From positions 1,318,211 to 1,382,210 of the forward strand of contig NZ_MDTU01000001.1 of NCBI RefSeq assembly GCF_001720395.1: a stretch of 64,000 nt of DNA. The letters run 5' to 3'. This DNA is from Piscirickettsia litoralis (GTDB lineage: Bacteria; Pseudomonadota; Gammaproteobacteria; Piscirickettsiales; Piscirickettsiaceae). Below the pieces are notes generated by a model. It did not search any database. It saw nothing but the letters and a program-made list of their open reading frames with translations, and was not told the origin of the DNA. Positions 29,412-37,882 of the stretch are shown here, in pieces. Each line of letters starts with the position of its first letter. Within the stretch, counting starts at the first letter, position 1. The position numbers were made by a program, and so were the translations under genes.

Positions 29412-29543
29412 TCTTTACTTCCTTTATCTATTCCTATCAGTCATGAATCATAATTATTTCTCGCTTACTCTATCGCCCTTGACTAAAATTTGCTAGGATC
29501 ATCGGTTATTCCATATATAGAGAAAACAAATAGAGGTTTTATT

Positions 29544-30284
29544 ATGGCGGTGCAAAAATTTAAGCTCGAACTTAAATCAGCAAAAATGGTAACCCCAAGC
29601 ATACGTCATATGGCGTTTACCCGTACAGATGGCCAACCACTCGATTACAAGCCAGGGCAGTTCATCAGTTTTTTATTCGATGTTGATGGTAAAGTCAAAC
29701 GCCGCAGCTTCAGTGTTGCAACCATTCCCGGCCAAACCGATGAGATAGAAATCGCGATTTCTTATGTCAAAGGCGGCCTCGCCAGTGAGGCGTTGTTTAA
29801 CCTCGAGTCCGGTCAAACTCTAGATGCAATGGGGCCGGCTGGACGCTTAGTCCTGCAAGACGACCCTGCTGAGCGCATCCTACTCACCGGCACCGGCACC
29901 GGCATCGCCCCCTATCGCTGCATGTTGCCACAAATTGCCGAAAAACTTGCCGCAAACCCTAAGTTAGAATTTAAAATTATCCTCGGCGTGCAATATCGCA
30001 AAGATGCACTTTATGCCGAAGACTTCCGCAGCTTTGCCGCACAGCATGAGCGCCTAGAGTTCCGCGTTTGTTATAGCCGAGAAGATTTAAGTCAAGATAA
30101 AGCCAATGATGAGTACTCCGGTTATGTCCAAGATCAATTCGATAACCTCGCCATGAACCCAGACAATGATATTGTTTATCTATGCGGTAACCCCAATATG
30201 ATCGACGATAGCTTCACTAAGCTTACTGACATAGGCTTTGCGATGAAACAAGTGCGCCGTGAAAAATACATTTCTCCCAACTGA
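29544..30284 (+). CDS. fpr: Ferredoxin--NADP(+) reductase
   Basis: Fpr passes electrons between NADPH and ferredoxin or flavodoxin through FAD. From the ATG at 29544 (TAGAGG upstream) the protein has 246 residues. It shows the FAD motif R-R-S-F-S-V-A, the NADP-binding G-T-G-T-G-I-A-P-Y-R, and C-G-N-P-N-M near the end. A GTG/TTG-type start 54 bp earlier would add residues without family support. The YfhL-type ferredoxin at 5.5 kb could be one of its partners, which is inference. A terminator hairpin follows. Confidence 0.92.
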   Translation: MAVQKFKLELKSAKMVTPSIRHMAFTRTDGQPLDYKPGQFISFLFDVDGKVKRRSFSVATIPGQTDEIEIAISYVKGGLASEALFNLESGQTLDAMGPAGRLVLQDDPAERILLTGTGTGIAPYRCMLPQIAEKLAANPKLEFKIILGVQYRKDALYAEDFRSFAAQHERLEFRVCYSREDLSQDKANDEYSGYVQDQFDNLAMNPDNDIVYLCGNPNMIDDSFTKLTDIGFAMKQVRREKYISPN

Positions 30285-30333
30285 TTCATACATTCCGCAC
30301 TTTAATATTCAAAATTATCAAAAAGATAATCAA

Positions 30334-30365
30334 AAGCAGGCTCAACCGGGCCTGCATTATTTTTA
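30334..30365 (+). terminator. Terminator after fpr
   Basis: GCAGGC and GCCTGC form a GC-rich stem with an eight-base loop, followed by ATTATTTTT. It sits 50 bp behind the fpr stop codon. Confidence 0.7.
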
Positions 30366-30477
30366 AAACTTACACAAACTGTTAGACTTGCTTAACTCTC
30401 TTCAGCTCGAGTAATGGTATACTCGGAAAAATTAACAACACTGTTGAACAATTAATAAAATAAATTAAGGAGCTCCC

Positions 30478-32056
30478 ATGCGTAGAAACTTTTACCTGGG
30501 CTTTGGTATTATTGTCCTGATTATTATTGCCCTACTGGTTCTCTGGCATGCGCCTTTCCCTATCTTTGCCGCTCTATTTATTATTCTCGCCTTAATCATC
30601 TTTCATGATATTAAGCAAAAATGACCATGCTATATTACGAAACTTCCCTATTTTAGGGCATATCCGCTATTTTCTTGAATTTTTTCGCCCAGAGATTCAA
30701 CAATATTTTATTGCCGATAATGTCAGTGAGCGTCCCTTCGATCGAGAAACACGCTCATTGATTTATCAACGCGCCAAACACGAACGTGAAACCATCCCCT
30801 TTGGCACTCAACGTGAAATTAACTCACGCGGTTATGAATGGGTAGAGCAGTCTCTATCCCCTGTTGCTGTCAGTGAAATTGAACCGCGTATCAGCATTGG
30901 TGGCCCTCAGTGTAAACAACCTTACTCTGCAGCTTATCTCAATATTTCAGCGATGAGTTTCGGTGCCTTATCTAAAAATGCCATTCTCGCCTTAAACCAA
31001 GGTGCGAAACTCGGCGGCTTTGCCCACAATACTGGTGAAGGTGGTTTAAGCCCACATCATTTAGCCGGTGGCGGTGATATTGTTTGGCAAATTGGCACCG
31101 GCTATTTTGGCTGTCGAACCGAAGAAGGCCATTTTAACGCTGAACTTTTTCGAGAAAAAGCAGCACATAACCAAGTTAAAATGATTGAAATTAAACTCTC
31201 ACAAGGAGCTAAGCCTGCCCACGGCGGCATCTTACCCGCGGCAAAAATCACCCCAGAAATTGCAAAAATTCGTCATGTGCCAATGAACCAAGATGTGATG
31301 TCGCCCCCTGCGCACACAGCCTTTAATTCGCCCGAAGGACTGCTCAAGTTTGTTGCCGAACTACGTGAACTCTCAGCAGGTAAACCGATCGGTTTTAAAC
31401 TCTGCCTGGGTCGACGCAGTGAGTTCTTAGGTATTTGTAAAGCGATGGTTAAAACTAAAATTTTACCTGACTTTATCACCATTGATGGTGCAGAAGGCGG
31501 CACAGGTGCCGCCCCTGTGGAGTTTAGCAACCATGTTGGCACCCCTCTGAATGAAGGCATCGTTTATATTCATAATGCGCTGATTGGCATCGGTGTTCGC
31601 GATAACGTTCGCATTATTGCAAGTGGTAAGGTCGCCACCGGCTTTGATATGATTTCCAAAGTCGCCTTAGGTGCAGACCTTTGCAATGCTGCACGCCCTT
31701 TTATGCTGTCATTAGGCTGCATTCAATCCCAGCAATGCAATACCAACCATTGCCCTACCGGCGTTGCCACTCAAAATCCACGCTTAATGCGCGGGCTTGT
31801 CGTAGAAAGCAAGAAGTATCGCGCCGCTAATTTTCAAAATGCCACGGTGCATAGCTTTATGGAATTATTAGGCAGTATGGGAGTGACCACGCCACGTGAC
31901 CTGCAACCTAGCTACATCCAACGTCGCACCGGCCCCGGTCAGGTTAAAAACTATACTCAAATCTATGGCTATATTCCTGAAGGTGCGCTATTAACAGAAG
32001 AGAAGCCTGAGCAATTTAAAGAGGATTGGGAGCTTGCCAGTGCCGAGCACTTTTAG
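30478..32056 (+). pseudogene. Membrane-anchored FMN-binding glutamate synthase-like protein, one frameshift
   Basis: The main frame (from 30605) carries the FMN-binding barrel of glutamate synthase large subunits: Y-L-N-I-S-A-M-S-F-G-A-L-S, H-N-T-G-E-G-G-L-S, I-T-I-D-G-A-E-G-G-T-G-A-A-P and the cysteine cluster C-x4-C-x4-C. Upstream, a 48-codon frame from ATG 30478 (AAGGAG before it) encodes two membrane helices ending in H-D-I-K-Q. Stand-alone proteins of this family usually start with such helices followed by H-A-I-L-R-N-F-P-I-L-G-H. Four A instead of five at 30617-30621 would fuse the parts into 525 residues. The family lacks the glutaminase domain, and its reaction is not well established. 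Confidence 0.8.
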
Positions 32057-32073
32057 GCTTCAGTCCTCGCCCA

Positions 32074-32107
32074 GTTATGTTAAAATGGCGCTCCTAAATA
32101 ACATAAC
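32074..32107. promoter_or_regulatory. Inverted-repeat operator with embedded -10 upstream of the lambda O-like gene
   Basis: GTTATGTTA (32074-32082) and TAACATAAC (32099-32107) are a perfect 9-bp inverted repeat separated by 16 bp. An extended -10 element (TGT followed by TAAAAT, 32081-32086) overlaps the left arm. The layout suggests a repressor- or initiator-controlled promoter 26 bp before the gene. A weak terminator of the preceding gene is an alternative, but no T run follows. Confidence 0.4.
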
Positions 32108-32132
32108 TTAGATAAGAAAAAACAAGGTTAGC

Positions 32133-33102
32133 ATGCACACACCCGATCACCCAACGTACAAGTCAAACATGACACCAGCAGTTGCTGCGATCGGCGAGAT
32201 GCAATTTGATGGGCTAACCTTGCCAGAAACCTGGTTTAATGTCATTACCACCATTAATGGCAAACCTGATATGGACGCTATTTTGCTGCTTGCTGAGATT
32301 GTCAGTTGGTACCGCCCCATCGAATCACGCTGCCCAGATACTGGCCGCCTCATCGGCTACAAGCGGCGCTTTCCCTTACACAAGTTACAGCGCAGTTATA
32401 AAGAACTCGGCGAGAAATTTGCCATCAGCACCAAACGCACGACTGATGCAATTTCACGCTTAGTTTCTATGGAATTGATCACACTCGAAGTTCAAGTTGA
32501 GGGTATAAAAAGTAAAAAAGTCGAGCGATTGTTCTTTGAGCCGGTACCTGCTGCCATTCGTCAAATCAGCAGCCACACACAAACCATGCCTGAGTACGTC
32601 TACCGCATCCCAAAAGAAGCCGAAGAACTTGACTTAAAAGCACCAAAGCCACAAAAAAAAGGCCTCTTCAATTGCTTTTGATACGTTTTGGGAGGCTTAT
32701 CCAGAAGGCTTTCGTGATAGCCGCTCAACCATGTTTAACTTGTGGCAACGCCGTGGTTTAGAGAGTGAAAGCGAGCAAGTGATCAAAGATGTGTTAACAC
32801 GTAAAGCAAAAGACGGTAACTGGGCAGAGAATATTATTCCGCGCATGCAAACCTACATTAACCAACGTCGCTGGGAAGCAGAGATTGCCCCAATCGCTCC
32901 ACAAAGCACCTTTAATAACCGCTTTACTCCACGGGTGACTAACCCACTTAGTCAATCCTATTATCACGAGCAACAACAGATTGCAGGTTTTGCTGAAACT
33001 GTACGCAAAAAAATTCCACTTGCAAGTCAATCCACTCGCTTAACCAATAACGACGACAGCGGCGAACTTTACGAGCCTGGCATAGACTATGAGGAACAGT
33101 AG
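32133..33102 (+). pseudogene. dopC: Phage lambda O-like replication protein (DopC candidate), one frameshift
   Basis: The 322-residue reconstruction has a winged-helix-like N-terminal half (L-L-A-E-I-V-S-W-Y, R-R-F-P-L-H-K-L-Q-R-S-Y-K-E-L-G, T-D-A-I-S-R-L-V-S-M-E-L-I). Its C-terminal half matches the end of phage O-type initiators: F-D-T-F-W-E-A-Y-P, then L-W-Q-R-R-G-L-E, W-A-E-N-I-I-P-R-M-Q-T-Y-I-N-Q-R-R-W. Seven A instead of eight at 32653-32660 joins the halves. No integrase, capsid or repressor gene is near, and the next gene is lambda P-like. This is the arrangement described for dopC-dopE, a domesticated helicase-loading pair proposed for bacteria lacking DnaC and DciA. The dopC name is inferred from pattern and context. 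Confidence 0.65.
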
Positions 33103-33103
33103 T

Positions 33104-33854
33104 ATGCCAGAGACGCAAAGCATGGAAAGTGTCATCGCACTGGCCAAACAAGCCCAGGATAAACTCAAGCGCGAGAAGCAATTACATCAAGTGCGCCTGC
33201 AACAAAGTCGCCAACAAGCAAAGCCGCGTGTACGAAAAAAAAGAAAACAATAGTGATGCTGCAGCACCTAGCCCTAAATCTCTCTATTTATTTGCCCAAT
33301 TTGATTTAATTTTCGGCGCACTCTGGGAACGCCAACACTATCAAGACCAAAATAAATTAAAAACCTATATCGAAAAATGGAACAATGTCCTCGAAGATAT
33401 TCCACAACGCTATATCGAAGTTGCTTGTGAGAAAATGAGCATGATGCCCCGAGAAGAACTACGTTGGATTCCACGTTTCGGTGATTTTCTGCGTTTGTGT
33501 AGCCAAGTGCGCCCGCAAGAGCTTGGTTTTTTAAGCACGCGTTTAGCCTACGCAGAAGCCTACGCGCTGGTTAAACAACCACAAAAATTCCCTAACCGCC
33601 GTTGGAGTCATCCGGTCGTCTTCGCTACTGCAACTACACTATTCAACAAAGAAACCCCCAACCACAGCATTAATAAAAGTGAATATGCTATTTTCCGCAC
33701 GCTTTATATCGAGAACATCAAACGTTTTTTAAATGGTGAATCTTTCCCTAACCCAACGATTGTCCAACGCAGCTTGTCTCATAAAGCCAAACGCAGCACC
33801 ACACTTGGCAACAGCCACCTTAGTAAGCTCAAAGCAAAATTTTCTAAAGCTTAA
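33104..33854 (+). pseudogene. dopE: Phage lambda P-like helicase loader (DopE candidate), one frameshift
   Basis: The 249-residue reconstruction (lambda P has 233) starts at ATG 33104, one base after the stop of the O-like gene, so the two are translationally linked. After a basic, glutamine-rich N-terminus it shows F-D-L-I-F-G-A-L-W-E-R, Y-I-E-K-W-N-N-V-L, I-E-V-A-C-E-K-M and L-R-W-I-P-R-F-G-D-F-L-R-L-C. That last element is the family's L-P-x-P-x-x-F-x-x-x-C-like segment. Such proteins bind the replicative DnaB helicase and deliver it to the origin. The frame breaks in eight A at 33235-33242, and seven would restore it. A terminator follows, closing a two-gene operon. Confidence 0.65.
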
Positions 33855-33866
33855 ATGTTAAAAATA

Positions 33867-33894
33867 GAAAAGAGCGTGAAAATACGCTCTTTTT
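33867..33894 (+). terminator. Terminator after the lambda O/P-like pair
   Basis: AAAGAGCGT and ACGCTCTTT form a 9-bp stem with a short A-rich loop and a run of T on both strands. It can stop the dopCE transcript and also the convergent aphA transcript. Confidence 0.8.
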
Positions 33895-33930
33895 CAAGAA
33901 AAACTTAAAACAAAAAGGTCGCTATCAATA

Positions 33931-34647
33931 TTAATAATTAGAATTGACAAGCACTTTTTCACCCAAACTGCCATTATGTGGCATCGGTCGATTCGTCGAA
34001 TTAAGTGATCTTAGCACACGAATACCTTCAGCACCTGCTTTACGCGCATCAACTATATCACCATCTGAATCACCATAATAAAGCTTAATTTTTAACTTTT
34101 TAATATAAGGCGTTTTAGAGCCATGTTTTGGTCCAGCAAAAATAACTTTATTCATATCCGCTTTTGGAATATGAAAATCCCTTTGTAAAATGGCTGTCAC
34201 ATCTTCAGTTTTGGTTGCTGGCCGACCGGTAATAAAATAAATATGATCACCACGCTTTAGGTGCATATTAATTAATTTAATTGCTGATTTTTTAGGAATA
34301 GAAAACTTATCCCAACCGTTATTCATTTTTTGCCAAAACTTTGGATTTTTCAAGTAAGCCAGACTATGCGGTGAAAACTCTTGCTTACCTCGATAAAAAC
34401 CAGGGCTAGAAGATAACAGTGTATCATCAATGTCAAAACCAACATTCATCGCTGGCTTGCCTTTCAAGCTTTCAGCAATTTGAGCAACAGAGACCCAATG
34501 AATCGGCTGTCGATTTTCCAGCTGGCTCATCGTCACACCTGGATTCAATGACTGAGACTTCGCTACTGGTGCCGCTTGAGCGAACGAGGCAAAACCTAAG
34601 CCTGAAACTAGCATCAATACCCCAAGAGCATATTCTTTTTTTATCAT
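33931..34647 (-). CDS. aphA: Class B acid phosphatase (AphA-like), periplasmic
   Basis: The 238-residue protein has a signal peptide (cleavage after A-Q-A, about residue 25). Its HAD core has motif I G-F-D-I-D-D-T-L-L near residue 70, motif II-like Y-F-I-T-G-R-P-A-T, and motif IV Y-Y-G-D-S-D-G-D-I. This is the class B non-specific acid phosphatase pattern (E. coli AphA, 237 residues). It hydrolyses organic phosphate monoesters such as nucleotides in the periplasm. Downstream products could feed the nucleoside transporter family seen at 4 kb, which is inference. It lies about 40 bp downstream of an exported 2H phosphoesterase gene on the same strand, probably one operon. Confidence 0.92.
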   Translation of the reverse strand: MIKKEYALGVLMLVSGLGFASFAQAAPVAKSQSLNPGVTMSQLENRQPIHWVSVAQIAESLKGKPAMNVGFDIDDTLLSSSPGFYRGKQEFSPHSLAYLKNPKFWQKMNNGWDKFSIPKKSAIKLINMHLKRGDHIYFITGRPATKTEDVTAILQRDFHIPKADMNKVIFAGPKHGSKTPYIKKLKIKLYYGDSDGDIVDARKAGAEGIRVLRSLNSTNRPMPHNGSLGEKVLVNSNY

Positions 34648-34688
34648 TACTAATTACTCACACTTTCTCATTAAAAATCAATAAACTG

Positions 34689-35366
34689 CTATTTTTTAAA
34701 ATAATAAATTGCCAACTCTTTTATCACTTGACCATTATTATTAACTCGAGCAATGCCAATGCCTAATACTTTAACCTGCGCCGGTTTGAAGTGTTCACCA
34801 AAGCGAGACATAAAATTAGTCAGTTGGCTCTGATTGCTCTTGGCTAATATTGTAATATGCGGCTGAAAATTACTAAATACATTTGGACTGCCATAACGCT
34901 TAAATGCTTCAAGTTTATTTGGATACTTTAAGACCCAATTGGGCAACTTAGGGTTAGCAGCTCGAAGCGGCTCTGCTGCAAGAGTCACCTCATCGGCTAA
35001 ACGTTGCAACTTACGGCTATTTTTCACCTGCAGCATCAACCAGTTGTTTTTTGTAGGCTGTAACCGATCAAACTTTACAGCAAACGGCGACCAGCGGCTG
35101 GCTAACCTTTTCACTTGTTTTTTTAAAGAATCAAGCGTAGTTGCTGGGTAGCCTGTGAGATAAAGCGTAATATGCGGTAAATAACCTTGCTTAAATAATG
35201 ACTCTAACCCCACCTGCTGCAACTCTTCACTAATTTTATTCACGGTATGATGCGCTGCTTTATCAGGCACTAGAAAAATATCATAACTTACACTTCCAGC
35301 CGCCATCGAGCTCTGTAAAACCACACAGCACAATAAAGCAATGCTAAAGAACATGCCTTTAAACAT
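34689..35366 (-). CDS. Exported 2H phosphoesterase (2'-5' RNA ligase-like)
   Basis: From the ATG at 35366 (GGGAG upstream) the protein has 225 residues with a signal peptide (hydrophobic core A-L-L-C-C-V-V-L, cleavage near A-A-G). The mature part has the two H-x-T motifs of the 2H superfamily, P-H-I-T-L-Y-L-T and P-H-I-T-I-L-A-K, about 105 residues apart. 2H enzymes cut or form 2'-5' or cyclic phosphodiester bonds in RNA or small nucleotides and are usually cytoplasmic, so an exported form is notable. It is followed by the periplasmic phosphatase aphA. Together they could scavenge nucleotides, but the substrate is unknown. Confidence 0.75.
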   Translation of the reverse strand: MFKGMFFSIALLCCVVLQSSMAAGSVSYDIFLVPDKAAHHTVNKISEELQQVGLESLFKQGYLPHITLYLTGYPATTLDSLKKQVKRLASRWSPFAVKFDRLQPTKNNWLMLQVKNSRKLQRLADEVTLAAEPLRAANPKLPNWVLKYPNKLEAFKRYGSPNVFSNFQPHITILAKSNQSQLTNFMSRFGEHFKPAQVKVLGIGIARVNNNGQVIKELAIYYFKK

Positions 35367-35552
35367 ACAACTCCCACTGTAAGCGCAAATAAAATAGCCT
35401 CTACAATACAATAAGGAGAGTTATTTTACCAATATAAAAACCAGAGTATCATTAATAAACAGTATCAAGATAGGCAATCACTAAAGTATGTTAATGTGAA
35501 CTATCAAACTTAAATTGAAATATTACTTCACTCACTGTGCAAAATAATTAAT

Positions 35553-35602
35553 GGGGCTGACAGCTGCTAAAGTTCTTTGAGCAACTTTTTAAGATCAGCC
35601 CC
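35553..35602. repeat. Nested hairpin in intergenic DNA
   Basis: GGGGCTGA (35553-35560) and TCAGCCCC (35595-35602) are a perfect 8-bp inverted repeat enclosing a second one, AAAGTT (35569-35574) with AACTTT (35583-35588). It lies in a 320-bp gene-free stretch (35412-35731) in which I see nothing else. It may be a mobile-element end, a small structured RNA or a terminator. Confidence 0.4.
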
Positions 35603-35731
35603 GAAGCTCTCTATGGATATGCCATGAGCTGGAGCTTAGAAAAAGTAGCAAGATACCTATCCCCCTTGAAATACTAATCACTCCTTCTCAGTACATGAAA
35701 AAATCTTATCCTGCTTTCATAAAGTGCTTAG

Positions 35732-35863
35732 CTAAACAAGCCCAAGGTACTTCCTAGCAATTGCTATATGCGGGTATAAAGCACCTCGTGACCTCTCTAG
35801 TTGTAGCATTTTAAAACACGTTTCAATTTCGTTTTGACAGTTTAGACTTAGAGCTACAAGGCT
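35732..35863 (-). pseudogene. C-terminal reading-frame remnant, possibly of a mobile element
   Basis: Forty-three codons without a start encode a dense, protein-like sequence (E-I-E-T-C-F-K-M-L-Q-L-E-R-S-R-G, then I-A-I-A-R-K-Y-L-G-L-V-stop). A stop in the same frame lies directly upstream, next to a T run. It looks like the last part of a transposase or other accessory gene, but I cannot name the family. Confidence 0.3.
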
Positions 35864-35923
35864 TTAAAAAAAGAAGTGGGTTTTAGAGCATTTCGTTTTA
35901 CCAACTTAACAAATAACTTCGAA

Positions 35924-36743
35924 TTATATAATTTTCTCAAAATCTAAAATTTTACTGGATTGAATAACTAGACCAAGGTTCATTGGTATGCGTGATTCAG
36001 AAATTGGTTGTGTTGAGGTGGGTACTTCAACAACCTTTATTTCACCTGTAGCAGTATGCTGAGGGCCTGCATACAAAGTACCTAATAAACTTATTCGATT
36101 ACCAATACAAACATTACCAGTTTCATCTACATAACTCCCAAAATTCGCAAGAAAAACTGGTGACCCACTCGAACCTGGAAAGCAGGCTGCATCTATCATA
36201 AATACAGGTTTCCCATTATACGGAATCTTAGCATGAGTGGCGGTTATTCCTCTTCTAACTATAGGTAAGTTATGCTTCTCATCCCAAATACCTGTTGGAT
36301 AACCAATCATAACTATTTCTTCCATAACTGTCAGAGAGGTAAGCAGCTTTTCATTGGCTATGTCCTTCTCAGATAAATTAATAAAATAAGGCTTGATTCC
36401 TAAAGGCTTGATTTTAATTTGATTTAAAAGGAGTTTAAGAGGGAAAATAGCCAAATCGATACTTGGGTCAGGATGTAAAGTCCAATATGAAAGCCAGTTC
36501 TTATACTCTACTGGAAAATGATTTCCTAAATCTACCTTACCATCTGTTCCTTTCTGAGAAATATAAAACTTTCCATTTTTAGTATTATCAATAACGTGCC
36601 TGTTTGTAATAATATAAGAGTCTCCTTTAGTAAATTTGAAAAAAATAGCCTGACCCAAGCCTAAATTCTCCATCAAGTGAAACGCTCTCAAGCCTAACCG
36701 TGCTATGAATCAACTGCTCCATAATCCCAATACTGTTGCCCAT
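35924..36743 (-). pseudogene. Trypsin-like serine protease without signal peptide, one frameshift
   Basis: The start ATG at 36743 has AAGGAG upstream. The N-terminus (S-T-V-R-L-E, G-S-G-Y-F-F) is the usual first strand of S1-type proteases. The catalytic triad is visible: His in I-I-T-N-R-H-V-I, Asp in S-I-D-L-A-I-F-P, and Ser in A-C-F-P-G-S-S-G-S-P-V. The reconstruction has 272 residues and no signal peptide, so the enzyme should act in the cytoplasm, unlike DegP-type proteases. It has no PDZ domain. Six A instead of seven at 36639-36645 (+ strand) joins the frames. It is divergent from a SPOR-like membrane protein gene 91 bp away. Role unknown; defence or regulated proteolysis are possibilities. 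Confidence 0.7.
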
Positions 36744-36834
36744 ATATTACTCCTTAGCAGCCTATATACACTCAATCAATAAACATTCTACAAAATAAGG
36801 CTATGCTTGAAAATAAAAGGCCAAGGAAACCACT

Positions 36835-37531
36835 GTGGAACTGTCTAGTTTAATATTGCTGCTAGCTTTTATCACAATTATAGCGACTGTAATATTCACA
36901 CATTTATTTAGTATCAGGCTTAAATACGTGCAAGCATGGGGAGTACCAATCTCTGTTGCTTTTATAGGTATGCTAGGTTCATACATTGTTGTTCTTGAAG
37001 AAAGCAAAAGTAGGCAAGCTCTCGCAGAATTAGATAGAAGTTTAACTCAAAGAATATCAACGGAAGATAGAGAAATTAAAATACTCGATATTTTTATGGC
37101 AGGAATATTAAGTAGATATGATAAAAATAAAGAACTAGCTCTAAGAGTGCTATCATCGACAGACGGAAAAATTGCAGAAAACTTGGCTAAAGCTGTCGCC
37201 GATAGTGAAAGCCCAGACTCTAAGCTCCATACTCTAGCTAAAGAAATCATCAAAAAATATAAAGATGCGGGAAACTCGTTTCCTGTTGTATTCTCATCGA
37301 AAGACGAGCTTGCTGCCAAAAAAATATGCTGAAAATCTAAATAAAAAGAAGCTAAAGTATCGCTCTGAAGTTTATTTATCTGATAATGGTTATTATGCTG
37401 TAACCCTTGGCAGTGGCTTATCTCTCAAAAAAGCAGAACAGAGAGTTAAATATGCTAAGAGTAAAACTAACATTACAGATGCATATGTGCGCACTTCCGA
37501 TAAGTTCGGCAGTAATTTAATGAAAAAATAA
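36835..37531 (+). pseudogene. Membrane protein with SPOR-like C-terminal domain, one frameshift
   Basis: A GTG start with AAGGA upstream opens a protein with two N-terminal membrane helices (about 5-25 and 35-53), a helical middle part (E-L-D-R-S-L-T-Q-R, then A-L-R-V-L-S-S-T-D-G) and a C-terminal part reading Y-Y-A-V-T-L-G-S-G-L-S-L-K-K-A-E and D-A-Y-V-R-T-S-D-K-F-G. That part resembles SPOR-type repeats, which bind peptidoglycan in other proteins. Six A instead of seven at 37318-37324 gives 231 residues; otherwise the frame stops at 37332. It is divergent from the trypsin-like protease gene, which suggests a shared function. Confidence 0.6.
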
Positions 37532-37882
37532 TTTCAATTGTTAGTGGAAACTAAGTCAAAAAGAGAGTTTTATAAACTTTTCTGCTTAGCCTAAGCGGCC
37601 CATAGACAATGTAAACCAATACTCCCTGGGAAAGATAAAGCGACACAGCCGATAGGGAAGTTCAACAGAAAAGAGCAAGGTAGGAGTAACTCATGAAATA
37701 AAAAAACGAACTCATTTTAAACTTTTACAAAGGACGCGGCAATCTTGGCCTCAACTAGCTATCACGACCAAATCTACAATGATTGTACAATATAACTCAT
37801 TTATAGCTTAAGATTTTGTGTACACAGCAATGTTTTTAATGATAATTAGGGACACGCTTTTTAGGTAAGCTGTTGATTTTAT
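37532..37882. other. Gene-free stretch between the SPOR-like gene and tRNA-Pro
   Basis: About 350 bp with no frame I can defend. Short protein-like stretches on the minus strand are broken by stops in every frame, which suggests decayed DNA. I looked for a copy of the tRNA-Pro 3' end that would mark an integration site and found none. Confidence 0.4.

Noticed and set aside
30605-32056. The FMN protein as the large subunit of NADPH glutamate synthase (gltB)
   Set aside because: It is about 500 residues and has no N-terminal glutaminase cysteine domain and no gltD neighbour, so only the FMN barrel is shared.
32133-33854. The O/P-like genes as part of an intact prophage
   Set aside because: The neighbours are an FMN oxidoreductase-like gene and aphA. 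No integrase, repressor, structural or lysis genes are in the window.
37650-37680. A second sigma-28-like element (TAAAGCGA ... GCCGATAG)
   Set aside because: The spacer is only four bases instead of 11, and no gene follows.
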